A stretch of DNA of 64,000 bases from Roseibium sp. TrichSKD4 (GCF_000148725.1 NZ_GL476320.1:163637-227636); one strand, 5' to 3'. Shown: positions 18,936 to 29,119, counted from the first letter of the stretch. A program made the numbers and translations. Notes: generated by a model from the letters alone, not told the origin.

Positions 18936-20630
18936 ATGAGCGATAGTCACCCAAACAGTCACCTTGTAGCGAAGAGTGGCCTCTTCGCCGGGTTACATCC
19001 GGGCATGGGCATTGCCGCAAAGGGGATGGTTGCGGCGTTTGTAATTTTCACGGTTTTGAATGTTGATTTTGCGGGTAAGGTCTACGGAGCCGTCCGCAGC
19101 TGGATCGAAAGCGGTCTGGGTTGGTATTACATCACGGCGATGACGGTTATGTTCTTCGTCTGTGTGTTTTTGATGTTCTCCAAGCATGGGTCACTTCGAC
19201 TTGGAGATGATGACAGTCGACCGGAATTCAGCAATTTCTCTTGGTTTTCCATGCTGTTTTCCGCCGGTGTCGGCATCGGCATCCTGTTCTTTGGTGTCGC
19301 AGAACCGGTCTTCTACTTCGATAACTCTGGTGCATTTGGATATCCAAACAACCCTCATGCCGACCTGAACGGCCACGGGGACATGAATATCCAACGTGCC
19401 GTCGACGCCATGCGGGTGACTTACTTCCACTGGGGTTTCCATGGTTGGTCGGTCTACGTGATGGTCGGCCTGTGTCTGGCCTATTTCGGGTTCCGTAAAA
19501 AGCTGCCGCTCACCATGCGGTCTGCCCTTTTCCCGCTGATCGGGAACAAGATTTACGGTCCATGGGGTCATGCTGTTGACCTGCTGGCTGTTTTCGGCAC
19601 CGTTTTCGGTGTTGCGACATCGCTGGGTCTTGGTGTCAGCCAAATGGCAGAGGGGCTCAATGTTCTGTTTGGCATTGAACCTTCGATCTTCACCAAACTG
19701 ATGCTTATCCTTGTCATCTCGGTGATCGCGACACTTTCCGCCGTTTCTGGTGTTGGCAATGGCATCCGTATAATTTCCGAATGGAACATCTGGCTGTCTG
19801 TCGTGCTGCTGGCCGCCTTTGTCGCTATTGGCCCGTTCAAGTGGCTCATGAGCTTCTTCGTGACCTCCATCGGCGACTATATCTGGAACGTTGTTCCGAT
19901 GGGTTTCTGGACCGCGAATGAGGCAGGCAACGCTGCGTGGCAGGGTGGCTGGACCATCTTCTACTGGGGCTGGTGGATTTCCTGGTCACCGTTTGTTGGT
20001 ATGTTCATCGCCCGTATTTCGCGTGGTCGCACAATCCGTGAGTTCATGGTTGGCGTTATGTTCGTCCCAACGCTGATCGCGTTCTTCTGGCTCTGCATGT
20101 TTGGCGGCAACGCCATCTGGCAGGAACTGAATGCAGCCGGTGGACCAGGTGTTGCCGGCGGAGCAGGGGTCATCGAAACGGTACGGGCGTGGAATCTTCC
20201 GGCAGCCCTTTATGGCACCATTGACAACCTTGGCCGGACGTCCTGGCTGGGTGACATGAGCTGGACCATCTGGCCACTGTCGGCGCTTGCCACATTCCTG
20301 TTGGCCTCGTGGTTCATAACATCGTCCGACTCCGGAACACTTGTGATCACCACCATGCTCTCCATGGGTGATGACAACCCGCCAAAGATCTTCCGGATCG
20401 TCTGGGGCATGGGTGAAGGTCTTGTGGCTGCAGTTCTGCTGTTGGCCGGTGGACTTGGTGCGCTTCAAACCGCGTCGATTGCCGCGGCGTTCCCGATTTC
20501 CTTTGTTCTGCTGGCCATGTGCTGGGGACTGTTGAAATCGCTGAAGGAAGATCCGTCCGCATCCCCGGCCATCGCGCCGGATGCTGTGGCGCCGGATGGC
20601 ACACACATTGCGCAGGACCTGCACGCCTGA
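18936..20630 (+). CDS. BCCT family betaine/choline/carnitine transporter
   Basis: A 564-residue, twelve-helix secondary transporter for quaternary ammonium osmolytes. Visible family signatures are SMLFSAGVGIGILFFGVAEP, TYFHWGFHGWSVYV, a glycine-rich GVATSLGLGVSQ, and the tryptophan-rich substrate segment WTIFYWGWWISWSPFVGMFIARISRGRT. The long cytoplasmic C-terminal extension of BetP-type osmosensors is short here. GGGGGAGGAG precedes the ATG. It stands alone with its own terminator. It probably supplies betaine or choline in salt stress; specificity is not deducible. Confidence 0.93.
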   Translation: MSDSHPNSHLVAKSGLFAGLHPGMGIAAKGMVAAFVIFTVLNVDFAGKVYGAVRSWIESGLGWYYITAMTVMFFVCVFLMFSKHGSLRLGDDDSRPEFSNFSWFSMLFSAGVGIGILFFGVAEPVFYFDNSGAFGYPNNPHADLNGHGDMNIQRAVDAMRVTYFHWGFHGWSVYVMVGLCLAYFGFRKKLPLTMRSALFPLIGNKIYGPWGHAVDLLAVFGTVFGVATSLGLGVSQMAEGLNVLFGIEPSIFTKLMLILVISVIATLSAVSGVGNGIRIISEWNIWLSVVLLAAFVAIGPFKWLMSFFVTSIGDYIWNVVPMGFWTANEAGNAAWQGGWTIFYWGWWISWSPFVGMFIARISRGRTIREFMVGVMFVPTLIAFFWLCMFGGNAIWQELNAAGGPGVAGGAGVIETVRAWNLPAALYGTIDNLGRTSWLGDMSWTIWPLSALATFLLASWFITSSDSGTLVITTMLSMGDDNPPKIFRIVWGMGEGLVAAVLLLAGGLGALQTASIAAAFPISFVLLAMCWGLLKSLKEDPSASPAIAPDAVAPDGTHIAQDLHA

Positions 20631-20656
20631 TTACGGGAATGTGCCTTCAAAAACGA

Positions 20657-20686
20657 AAATGCCCGCCAAATCGGCGGGCATTTTTA
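20657..20686 (+). terminator. Intrinsic terminator after the BCCT gene
   Basis: ATGCCCGCC at 20659-20667 pairs with GGCGGGCAT at 20673-20681 around a five-base loop, followed by five T residues. The A-run before the stem could let it also act for the convergent lipoprotein gene. Confidence 0.92.
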
Positions 20687-20716
20687 TTGGGTTTTCAAAG
20701 CAATTGAGGTCTTTCC

Positions 20717-21070
20717 TCAGGCCCCGATTTCCTGACAGCGCGAGTAGATGGTGATCTGGATCATTCCGCTGATATAGCCGAGGAATGTCTTGCACTCTGG
20801 CAGTGTTTTAAAGCAACCCACCCGGGTTACATTCCGGTTTTCGCCAAAAGCTGCATACTTGCCACCGACAGTCCCTTTCCAGCCCGGACCATTGAAGGAC
20901 CGGCAGTCGTAGCGGGTGTTATAGGTCTGCGGGATGCTTCTGAATGACGGTGTCGGGTTGGACAGGAAATCGTCGAAGTTTTGGTTTTGGCAGCCGACCA
21001 AAAAGACTGAAAAGGCGGCCACACAGCCAAGCTTGGCTGCGCGTTTTACGAATGGTGTCGCGCTTGGCAT
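20717..21070 (-). CDS. Small hypothetical lipoprotein
   Basis: 117 residues. The signal region (RAAKLGCVAAFSVFLVGC) has a lipobox with the lipidated cysteine at about residue 27. The mature part contains four further cysteines (YDCRSF, VGCFKT, ECKTF, SRCQE), compatible with two disulfides in the periplasm. GGAGA precedes the ATG at 21070. No known domain is recognised. It lies convergent to the BCCT gene. Confidence 0.7.
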   Translation of the reverse strand: MPSATPFVKRAAKLGCVAAFSVFLVGCQNQNFDDFLSNPTPSFRSIPQTYNTRYDCRSFNGPGWKGTVGGKYAAFGENRNVTRVGCFKTLPECKTFLGYISGMIQITIYSRCQEIGA

Positions 21071-21200
21071 TGAAAATCTCCTGAACCGAATGCGTAGGGT
21101 CTGAATTGATCTTGCTCTGGCCTACAACCCTCTGGCGACCTTGCCAAGGGATTGCGATGCGAAAGTGGGTACCCGGCGGCCATATGCCACCGGTCGAAGG

Positions 21201-22787
21201 TCAATCCACCGTGATCCAACGTAGCATGACAAAATTGTCCGCACGCTGCACCAGCTTCACATCGGCGCGCGAAGCCCACAAAAGCGGCTGGATGTGCAGC
21301 GGAACATAGACCTGGTCGCTTTGTACAATGCTTGCCACTTCATCAAGCATTGCCTGACGCTTGGCCGGATCAAGCTCGCGCTGAATTTGCGGCAGAAGCT
21401 CGTCGACCCGCGGGTTGGAATAGCCGCCGAAATTCCAGCTGCCCAGTTTCTTTTCCTTGTTCGGTGTGTTCACAAGAAAGCGGATTGGATGTTCCGCATC
21501 AAAGGTGCCCGGCGACCAGCCGAGCAGGTACATGTCGAAGTTGCCTTCGCGCAGTTCTTTCCAGTAGTTGCGGACCGGCATTGCGTTGACATTGGCGCGA
21601 ACATTCACCCGCGCGAGCATTGCGGCGATGGCCTTGCAGATCGCTTCATCGTTGATGTAGCGGTCATTCGGACACATGAGGCCAAAAGAAAATCCGTTTG
21701 GATAACCGGCGTCTGCAAGCAGTTCACGAGCCTTTTGCGGATTGAATTCAACACCAGCGGCGTTGGCGCTGCTGTAGCCGTTCATGTGGCGGCTGACCAG
21801 TTGGGAGGCCGTTTCGCCATTGCCGCGCATGATCTTGTCGACAATTGCCTGCGTGTTCACCGCATGAGCTACGGCTTGCCGAACGCGAGCGTTCTGAAAC
21901 GGATTCTTGTCCTGTTCTTCCTGATTGTATTTCAGCGCGTCGGCATCGTGGCCGAAGCCGAGCATGATCACCCGCGCCTCAATGTCGCGATGGACCGCGA
22001 TCTCAAGGTTTTGGTCCAATCGGTCAATATCCTGAACTGGAACCGGATTGATGAGGTCGATCTCACCGGTCAAAAGCGCTGCGACGGAAGTTGCCGGGTT
22101 GGAAATCGGGAAAAATTCAACACGTGTTAGATTATGCGTTGATGTGTCCCACCAGTCCGCATGAGGCACAAGCACGGTTTGCACGCCCGGTTCCCGGTCT
22201 TGAACCTCAAATGGTCCTGTTCCGTTGGTCCGCAAGGTGGCGAATGTTTCTTGATCGCGGGCTGGGCGGCTTGCCTTGTTGGCTTCAGCCCAGTCCTTGT
22301 CCATGATCAGGAAGTTGGCGATGGAATCTGGAAAGATCGGGTTAGGTTCATGGGTCAGAAAGTCGATGGTGTATTCGTCAACGACCTTGACTTGGGCAAC
22401 CGGTGCAAACCACGACTGAACGTCAGAATCGTCTGACGCCGCCCGTTCATAGGAGAACAGGACATCTTCAGCGGTAAAGTCAGCACCATCATGAAACTTG
22501 ACGCCCCTTCTCAGGTGAAACCGCCAACCGGTTTCACCGAGTGGTTCCCAGCTTTCTGCCAATGAGGCCTCAATCGCCATGTCCTTGTTGCGGCGGACAA
22601 GCCCCTCGTAAACATTGTTCAAGAACCCAAGAACCGCCGCGGAGTTGACAGCGTGAGGGTCCATTGTTTGCGGGTCGGTCGGTGACGCCCATCGCAATTC
22701 GGCTGCTGACGCCGTTCCGGACAAAAAGACGGCCGTAAGGGCACCTGCCAGTCCGCGCATCAGTGCATTGTTTTTTGGTCGTGTCAT
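21201..22787 (-). CDS. ABC transporter substrate-binding protein, family 5 (peptide/nickel type)
   Basis: A 528-residue periplasmic binding protein with a signal peptide ending ...SGTASA. Family 5 landmarks are ADLRW-like start of the mature chain (AELRWASPTDPQTMDPH), AESWEPLGETGWRFHLRRGVKFHDGADFTAEDVLFSYER, and the C-terminal YLLGWSPGTFDAEHPIRF. It is an orphan: no permease or ATPase gene is adjacent. Oligopeptidase B lies immediately upstream on the same strand, and a shared role in oligopeptide use is attractive, but a terminator separates them. AAGGA precedes the ATG. Confidence 0.92.
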   Translation of the reverse strand: MTRPKNNALMRGLAGALTAVFLSGTASAAELRWASPTDPQTMDPHAVNSAAVLGFLNNVYEGLVRRNKDMAIEASLAESWEPLGETGWRFHLRRGVKFHDGADFTAEDVLFSYERAASDDSDVQSWFAPVAQVKVVDEYTIDFLTHEPNPIFPDSIANFLIMDKDWAEANKASRPARDQETFATLRTNGTGPFEVQDREPGVQTVLVPHADWWDTSTHNLTRVEFFPISNPATSVAALLTGEIDLINPVPVQDIDRLDQNLEIAVHRDIEARVIMLGFGHDADALKYNQEEQDKNPFQNARVRQAVAHAVNTQAIVDKIMRGNGETASQLVSRHMNGYSSANAAGVEFNPQKARELLADAGYPNGFSFGLMCPNDRYINDEAICKAIAAMLARVNVRANVNAMPVRNYWKELREGNFDMYLLGWSPGTFDAEHPIRFLVNTPNKEKKLGSWNFGGYSNPRVDELLPQIQRELDPAKRQAMLDEVASIVQSDQVYVPLHIQPLLWASRADVKLVQRADNFVMLRWITVD

Positions 22788-22837
22788 TGTGTTTTCCTTC
22801 GACTTCGGTCGAGCGATAAAAACTCTAAACAGAGTTC

Positions 22838-22875
22838 AAAATAAAGAAACGCCGGACTGCAAATTCAGCCCGGCG
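22838..22875 (-). terminator. Intrinsic terminator of ptrB (minus strand)
   Basis: Read on the minus strand, a ten-base stem (22866-22875 with 22850-22859, one G-U pair) with a six-base loop is followed by a T-rich tract (complement of 22838-22849). It lies between the ptrB stop and the start of the substrate-binding protein gene, so the two are probably separate transcripts. Confidence 0.85.
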
Positions 22876-22913
22876 GGGATTTCAATTCTAAGTGATATGG
22901 GCGGGTGTTGGGA

Positions 22914-24998
22914 TCAGGCTTTCCCCGTCACCATCAGTGCAAATGCCTGATTCAAGGCAACTTCCTTCAGGCGGTCAAACCGCCCGGACGCACCGCCGTG
23001 GCCCGCATCCATGTTTGTTTTCAGCATCAAGACACTGTCACCGGTTTTGGTCGCTCGTAACTTGGCAACCCATTTTGCCGGTTCCCAATAGGTCACGCGC
23101 GGGTCGGTCAAGCCGCCAACCGCCAAGATTGCCGGATAGTCCTTCGCCTCGACATTGTCGTAAGGCGAATAGGACGCAATGTATTGATAAGCGTCCGTGT
23201 CGGTGATCGGATTGCCCCATTCCGGCCATTCCGGCGGTGTGAGGGGCAGGGTGTCATCCACCATGGTGTTCAGCACGTCGACAAACGGTACTTCAGCAAT
23301 GATGCCTGCGAATTTTTCGGGGGCCATGTTGCTCACAGCGCCCATCAGCATGCCGCCGGCAGATCCGCCCTGCGCAACAATCCGATCATGGGCGGTCAAG
23401 TTTTCGGCCACCAGATGGTCAGCCGCGGCGATGAAGTCTGCAAACGTGTTTTTTTTGTGCTCCCGGCGGCCATCCTTGTACCAGCGGAAGCCCTTGTCCT
23501 TGCCGCCACGAATATGGGCGATGGCATAAACAAAACCGCGATTGGCCAGAGACAGCGCGTTGGTGTTGAAGCTTGCCGGAATGGATATGCCGTAGGAGCC
23601 ATAGCCGTACAGAAGGCAGGGTGAAGTGCCATCAAGCGGTGTATCCTTGTGATAAAACAAGGAAATTGGAACGGTCTCACCATCGGCAGTTGGGGCCTGC
23701 AAGCGGCGGCTGACATAATCTGACGCCGTGTGCCCGGATGGGACTTCCTGTTCTTTCAACAGCGAGCGTTCGCGCGTTTGAACGTTGTAATCAAACGTTT
23801 GCGACGGCGTTGTCATCGAAGAATAGGAAAAGCGGATCGTTTGAGTGTCGAACTCGTAACCGCCGCCCATGCCCAGCGAATAGGCCTCTTCGTCAAAGGC
23901 AACTTCATGTTCGCTGTTGTCCGCAAGACTGCGGATCACGATGCGTGGCAGGCCGTTTTCCCGCTCCAGCCTTGTCATGAAGGTCTTGTAGACCGTCAGC
24001 GACAGAATGAGCGTGCCCGGCTTGTGAGCAACCAGATCGCTCCAGTTGTCCTTCCCAGGTGCTAATTTGGGGGCGGTGACGATCTTGAAGTCTTCCGCAT
24101 CCCCGGCATTGGTGAGGATGTAAAGCGTATCGCCATGGTCTTCGACGGAATACTCAATGCTGGTTTCGCGCGGGGCGATCAGCACCGGCTCACTGAGCGG
24201 CGCATCCGACGGGATCATCCAGACTTCCGATGTCTCGTGATCGTGAATGTCGATCAGGATCGTATCGCCAGACTGGGTTTCGCCAACGCCCATGAAAAAG
24301 CCGGCATCCTTTTCCTCATGGACCAGTACATCATTGGCCGGGTCGGTGCCGATTTCATGTCGAAACAGTTTGGACGGGCGGTGGTTCGCATCAAGGCGGA
24401 TGTAAAACAGGTGCTTGCTGTCTTTGGAAAAGACACCGCCGCCGCCTGTGTCTTCAATCACGTAATTCAGGTCTGCGCCTTTGGTGAGATCGCGAATTTG
24501 AAGTGAGTAATACTCCGATCCCTTGTCGTCATAGCCCCAGGCCAGAAGTTCATGGTTGGGGGAGTGGCTGGCCCCACCAAACTTGAAATATGCTTTTCCA
24601 TCAGCTTCCTTGTCACCATCAAGAAGAACGGTTTCTTCGCCGCCATCGCGCGGCGTACGCACGAACTTTGGATGCTGGCCGCCGGTCACATATTTCAGGC
24701 CATAGGCGTAAGGTCCATCGGGTGAGGGAACAGAGCTGTCGTCCTCCTTGATGCGCCCGCGCATCTCCTTGTAGAGCACGTCCTGCAGGTCTGCCGTTGG
24801 GGCCATCACAGCCTCCTGATAGGCGTTCTCTGCTTCCAGATACTGGCGAATATCGTCGGCCAGCACAGAAGGATCGCGCATCACCTCCTGCCAGTTGTCT
24901 GCTCTCAGCCAGGCGTAATCGTCCTGACGTTTAAAGCCGTTGGTCTCAAGGGTGACGGGCCGCGCATCTGCGCGAGGGGGCGTTGGAATCTGTGTCAT
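22914..24998 (-). CDS. ptrB: Oligopeptidase B (S9A prolyl oligopeptidase family)
   Basis: A 694-residue serine peptidase that cleaves short peptides after Arg or Lys in the cytoplasm. The N-terminal beta-propeller runs to about residue 410. The C-terminal alpha/beta hydrolase has the nucleophile in GGSAGGMLMGA, the Asp in GGLTDPRVTYWEPAKW, and the His in MDAGHGGASGRF. HIRGGKDKGFRWYKDGR is a family signature. Length is typical and no signal peptide is present. The ATG at 24998 is clear. Confidence 0.95.
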   Translation of the reverse strand: MTQIPTPPRADARPVTLETNGFKRQDDYAWLRADNWQEVMRDPSVLADDIRQYLEAENAYQEAVMAPTADLQDVLYKEMRGRIKEDDSSVPSPDGPYAYGLKYVTGGQHPKFVRTPRDGGEETVLLDGDKEADGKAYFKFGGASHSPNHELLAWGYDDKGSEYYSLQIRDLTKGADLNYVIEDTGGGGVFSKDSKHLFYIRLDANHRPSKLFRHEIGTDPANDVLVHEEKDAGFFMGVGETQSGDTILIDIHDHETSEVWMIPSDAPLSEPVLIAPRETSIEYSVEDHGDTLYILTNAGDAEDFKIVTAPKLAPGKDNWSDLVAHKPGTLILSLTVYKTFMTRLERENGLPRIVIRSLADNSEHEVAFDEEAYSLGMGGGYEFDTQTIRFSYSSMTTPSQTFDYNVQTRERSLLKEQEVPSGHTASDYVSRRLQAPTADGETVPISLFYHKDTPLDGTSPCLLYGYGSYGISIPASFNTNALSLANRGFVYAIAHIRGGKDKGFRWYKDGRREHKKNTFADFIAAADHLVAENLTAHDRIVAQGGSAGGMLMGAVSNMAPEKFAGIIAEVPFVDVLNTMVDDTLPLTPPEWPEWGNPITDTDAYQYIASYSPYDNVEAKDYPAILAVGGLTDPRVTYWEPAKWVAKLRATKTGDSVLMLKTNMDAGHGGASGRFDRLKEVALNQAFALMVTGKA

Positions 24999-25167
24999 GA
25001 AATCGAGTTAGGTTTTTTAGCGCGACATGGCAAGGGAGGAGGCCGAGTTTATGACAGATCCATGCAGGCCGTGACGAGAGTGAAAAATATCGTCCACCCG
25101 CGCTGATTGTTTTCACGCTGCGTTTTCCCTAGCGTTTTTAATTGGTCGAGAGGTTGGGGAGGGTGTC

Positions 25168-26244
25168 ATGAGCGTAATGAAAGCAGCAGTCTTTGTTGAA
25201 AAAGACAGGATCGAAATCGAGGAAAAGGCAATTCCTGATATAGGCCCAACAGATGCCCTGATACGGATTACGACGACGACCATTTGCGGGTCGGATGTTC
25301 ACATACTTACAGGCGCTTACCCGGTCGACCGTGGACGCACAATTGGGCACGAACCCGTCGGTGTCATCGAAAAACTCGGCTCAGCCGTGAAGGGCTTTGA
25401 AGAAGGGCTGCGGGTCATTGTCGGCGCTGTTACGCCCAGTGGCACCTCAAACGCTTGCCTGTGCGGTCAATGCTCACAAGACGGGCCGGGAACACCCCAT
25501 GGATACGCCCCCTTTGGTGGTTGGCGTTTTGGAAACAACATCGACGGCGCACAGGCAGAATACCTCAAAGTTCCGGACGCCGAAGTGAATATGGCTGTTG
25601 TGCCAGATGGGCTAACTGACGAGCAGGTGCTCATGTGTCCCGACATCATGTCGACAGGCTTCAAGGGCGCGGAAAACGGCGGCATTCAGATTGGGGATAC
25701 AGTTGCTGTGTTTGCTCAAGGCCCGATTGGTCTCTGCGCGACAGCAGGTGCCCGTTTGTTGGGCGCGTCCAAAATCGTCACAGTCGACTGCGTTCCGGGG
25801 CGCTTGGCCATCTCCAAAAAGATGGGCGCAGACGAGGTGATTGATTTCACAAAGGTCAACCCGATCGACAAGATCATGGAGTTGACCAATGGGCGGGGAG
25901 TAGATGTTGCAATTGAAGCGCTTGGCAAGCAGGTGACCTTTCAAAACTGCCTGGAGGTGCTTCGGCCCGGCGGAACACTCTCCAGTCTCGGTGTTTACAC
26001 CGAAGATCTGACCATTCCTGCGAGTGCGATTCATCTAGGCATCGGCGACAACAAGATCGTGACGGCCCTTTGTCCGGGCGGGAAAGACCGAATGCGGCGG
26101 TTGATGTCCATTGTTGCAAGTGGCCGTGTTGACCTCAGCGAAATGGTCACCCACCGCATGAAACTGGATCAGATCGTCGACGCCTATGACCTTTTCGCAA
26201 ACCAACGTGATGGCGTCCTGAAAATCGCCCTCACGCCGGGGTGA
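25168..26244 (+). CDS. Zinc-dependent alcohol dehydrogenase (MDR family)
   Basis: 358 residues. The catalytic zinc site is visible as TICGSDVH and GHEPVG, a partial structural zinc loop as CLCGQCSQDG, and a Rossmann region as FAQGPIGLCATAGARLLGASKIVTVDC. The GYAPFGGWRFGNNIDGAQAEY segment places it near secondary alcohol (isopropanol/butanediol-type) dehydrogenases of the Thermoanaerobacter type. Substrate and cofactor preference are uncertain. A GGGGAGGG ribosome-binding site precedes the ATG. The gene is divergent from ptrB. Confidence 0.92.
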   Translation: MSVMKAAVFVEKDRIEIEEKAIPDIGPTDALIRITTTTICGSDVHILTGAYPVDRGRTIGHEPVGVIEKLGSAVKGFEEGLRVIVGAVTPSGTSNACLCGQCSQDGPGTPHGYAPFGGWRFGNNIDGAQAEYLKVPDAEVNMAVVPDGLTDEQVLMCPDIMSTGFKGAENGGIQIGDTVAVFAQGPIGLCATAGARLLGASKIVTVDCVPGRLAISKKMGADEVIDFTKVNPIDKIMELTNGRGVDVAIEALGKQVTFQNCLEVLRPGGTLSSLGVYTEDLTIPASAIHLGIGDNKIVTALCPGGKDRMRRLMSIVASGRVDLSEMVTHRMKLDQIVDAYDLFANQRDGVLKIALTPG

Positions 26245-26361
26245 AATATGAAGGCTGAGGCAGCCAGCTTGTCCGCGGCCATAAACCCCGCCTTGAGCTG
26301 GTTCATGGTCAAGACCGTGGCTCAACCAAATAGGAGAAACTCCGACGGCGGCAGCCAAACA

Positions 26362-28614
26362 TTAAACAGGTGAGGCCTGCGCCTTCGCGTGGGCCGCTAG
26401 GGCGGCTGCGTGGGCGGTGTCTGCTGTGTCGCTGTCGGTGTCACTTGTTTCCGTTGTCGAAGACACGTTGATTGTCGGTCTGGCGAATTGAATGCCGTTT
26501 TCTTCAAACACCCTTTGCACGGTGGCAAAGGCGTGACGTCGGATAACGAATTGTTTGCCGGGTTTGGACATGAATTTCGTGCTGATAACAAACCCGTAGT
26601 CACTGGCCTCGACAGCGCCTTGTGCCTTGAATGGCTGTAGAAAATCGTCCTTGATGTCTTCTTTCTGCGAAAGCTCTTGACCCGCCTTCTTTAGGAGCTT
26701 GCGAACCTTTTCAAGGTCAGTGTCGAACGGAACAGTGAACCGCAATTTCATGATCGCCCAGTCGCGGCTGTAGTTTGTCAGTGTCTGGATTTCACCGAAC
26801 GGAATGGTGTGGACGGCTCCGCGGTGATGGCGAAGCTGTAGCGATCGCACTGACATGCGCTCGACAACCCCTTTCACCGAGCCAGTGTCTATGTATTCGC
26901 CAATGCGAACAGCATCGTCGATCAAAAAGAACGCCCCAGAGACAATGTCCCGTACCAGCGTTTGGGAGCCAAAACCGATGGCAAGCCCGAGAACACCGGC
27001 ACCGGCAAGCACGGGGGCAATATCAACGCCAGCTGCTGTGAGGATAGCCATTGTCACGGTAGCAATGACGATGACTTGAATGGTGCGTTTGATGAGCGGA
27101 AGGAGCGTTCGGGTTCTCGAAAGGCCCGTACCCCCGATCTCCATTTCTCCCAAATCGTCACTCGCGCCCCTTAACGCGTCTTCCTTCTCGATTTGCTGGG
27201 TGATGTAGATGTTGCTGAAGTTCCAGAACGCCAAACCGACAAGAATATAAAAAGCGCTGTTCACCAGTGTGTTCCAGTATTGGGCTACGGACCCATCGCC
27301 CTCTGGAGTGACCACAATCGAATAGAGCCGCCAAGACGCAAAGAGCACGATTGCCAGCAATGCAGCGGCCAGCGGTCGAGCCGTGTTGATCACCGCATAG
27401 GCAAAGGACTTCGCTTCATCATCACGAAGTTCGGCTTCAGTGCGAACCAGAAAAGCATCGATATGCGGATACGTCGCTGCGAGCAGCAGGGTTAGAAGTC
27501 CTGCACCATAGGGCACCCCGTCCCCGATCAGTTCCAAGGCCACCAACACAGCCCACACCAAAACAGGCAGAAAGATCAAAAAACGGGACCATTTAGCAGC
27601 AAATGAATGCCTTGCAGCTGAATTTCCAACGCTTAGGTCTTGGCGGATTGCTTCTCTGTTCAGCGTAAATGAGATTGAGAGCAGGAAGGCGGCAATGCCT
27701 GTCACCGTGACCAGAAAAAGATCATGGACCGGACCAGAGACGCCGAGCGTGTTGATCAAGGCACAGGTGAAAAAGGCAAAAGCCCCAAACCCAACCGCAA
27801 TCAACATTGTCACAAACAGTTTTTGCGCTTGTTGGTCAGTAAAGGATGGCAGCCTGAGATCCGTGGTGAAGGGGGAGTAAAAGGCCCGCAGCAATAAAGT
27901 TGCAAACCAAAACAGGCAGATCGGCACGATGTAGAAGACAAACGCCAGCCGGTTGTTCGCACTCTCATCAAAAAACACGAAATAAAGGACTGAGGTTACC
28001 GCCGCAAAAACTGTCATGGACACCATGCCACCGAGAATGGTGTGGCCGTGCGACGCCAGTTTCTCAAGGGCGTTCGGGTGAGCGATTTGTGTATGACGGG
28101 GCGTCTGCCGCCGACCCGCCGCATAATGCGCCAAACCGAACGTGAAAAATGCGCCGCAGATGACGGAGGCAAGCAAAGCGACAACAAACCGGCCTCCCGA
28201 GCCGGGTGACTGGTTTTTGCTGAAAGCGGCATAGCCCTTGCCAAAAATGCCGGGAAGGTCCGCATAAGCGCCAAACACTTCACCACCGTGATCTGAAAGT
28301 CGGCTGAACGCGGAGTTGAAGAAGAATGCGATTTTTGCAGGATTGAAAACTCCACTGTCGCTTCCCTTTTTCTCCTCTCGATCCTTGAGTTCGTTCAGGA
28401 GAATCTCCCGAACTTGTTGATCTGTCAGGGTCAAATAGTCCTCGGTGTCGGTCCCCAGGTCTGAAAGGGTCTCGAGATTTCCTGCCGAGGTCTGAGCTAA
28501 TCCTGAACTTGCTGAAGCCATCAGGAAAAGGACTGCGAGGAATATCAGAACAGATGACAGGTGGTGGAGCAATCGGGATGGGAACCGGACCTGGTGCGCC
28601 GCTATTGTGACCAT
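26362..28614 (-). CDS. Large MscS-family mechanosensitive channel
   Basis: A 750-residue inner-membrane protein. After a signal-like N terminus and a short periplasmic domain come about ten hydrophobic helices. The conserved MscS core is C-terminal: the pore helix region VLGLAIGFGSQTLVRDIVSGAFFLIDD, then the beta domain IGEYIDTGSVKGVVERMSVRSLQLRHHRG and IPFGEIQTLTNYSRDW. The extended N-terminal part resembles YbiO/MscK-like channels. The role is probably osmotic down-shock relief. The ATG at 28614 lacks a strong ribosome-binding site. Confidence 0.92.
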   Translation of the reverse strand: MVTIAAHQVRFPSRLLHHLSSVLIFLAVLFLMASASSGLAQTSAGNLETLSDLGTDTEDYLTLTDQQVREILLNELKDREEKKGSDSGVFNPAKIAFFFNSAFSRLSDHGGEVFGAYADLPGIFGKGYAAFSKNQSPGSGGRFVVALLASVICGAFFTFGLAHYAAGRRQTPRHTQIAHPNALEKLASHGHTILGGMVSMTVFAAVTSVLYFVFFDESANNRLAFVFYIVPICLFWFATLLLRAFYSPFTTDLRLPSFTDQQAQKLFVTMLIAVGFGAFAFFTCALINTLGVSGPVHDLFLVTVTGIAAFLLSISFTLNREAIRQDLSVGNSAARHSFAAKWSRFLIFLPVLVWAVLVALELIGDGVPYGAGLLTLLLAATYPHIDAFLVRTEAELRDDEAKSFAYAVINTARPLAAALLAIVLFASWRLYSIVVTPEGDGSVAQYWNTLVNSAFYILVGLAFWNFSNIYITQQIEKEDALRGASDDLGEMEIGGTGLSRTRTLLPLIKRTIQVIVIATVTMAILTAAGVDIAPVLAGAGVLGLAIGFGSQTLVRDIVSGAFFLIDDAVRIGEYIDTGSVKGVVERMSVRSLQLRHHRGAVHTIPFGEIQTLTNYSRDWAIMKLRFTVPFDTDLEKVRKLLKKAGQELSQKEDIKDDFLQPFKAQGAVEASDYGFVISTKFMSKPGKQFVIRRHAFATVQRVFEENGIQFARPTINVSSTTETSDTDSDTADTAHAAALAAHAKAQASPV

Positions 28615-28842
28615 TAATATTCACTCTGCCTGTTGATCGCCTGACCCCAATATAGCTGGCCAAAATGCAGTGTGAGCATTTCTGAATCGAATTGTTTCAA
28701 TAGTTTAGGGTGATTGTATGCGCGCGCCGATACGAAGAAAATCAGGGTGTATTTCAGACGCCGAGTGGACAAAATGCGTCACGATATTTGTCGTTATTGA
28801 CAAAGTGGGTGCCAACATTCAAGAACAAGACGCGTAATGGTT

Positions 28843-29018
28843 ATCAGGTTGCGAACGTGATCTGGCATTAAAAGGGAACACGGTGAGACGTAGGCATCAG
28901 CCATCAAGTCCGTGACTGCCCCCGCAACTGTGAGCGGTTAGCAAACCTGAATTTGACCACTGGGAGGAAACCCGGGAAGGCTCAGGCAAGCGATGACCCG
29001 CAAGTCAGGAGACCTGCC
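28843..29018 (+). promoter_or_regulatory. Cobalamin riboswitch
   Basis: All the conserved blocks of the AdoCbl riboswitch are present in order: AAAAGGGAA near 28870, the GGTGA element after it, CTGCCCCCGCAACTGT at about 28916-28931, CCACTGGG, CGGGAAGG, GATGACCCG, and the B12 box AAGTCAGGAGACCTGCC ending at 29018. The 5' edge is approximate. It sits directly before a coupled operon containing DUF1636 and a FecCD-type ABC transporter, which predicts repression of uptake by cobalamin. Confidence 0.96.
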
Positions 29019-29119
29019 ATGCGATTGTATTTCAACCCGGGCGGGGCGCCCTGGACGAGATCGGTTGGTGGCCTTGCCTTTGTTTTGATCGCATCCACTC
29101 TTCGGTTTTCTCCCCCAAG

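Noticed and set aside
21294-22130. 278-codon plus-strand ORF within the substrate-binding protein gene
   Set aside because: Antisense shadow; no family features and the opposite strand is a clear family 5 binding protein.
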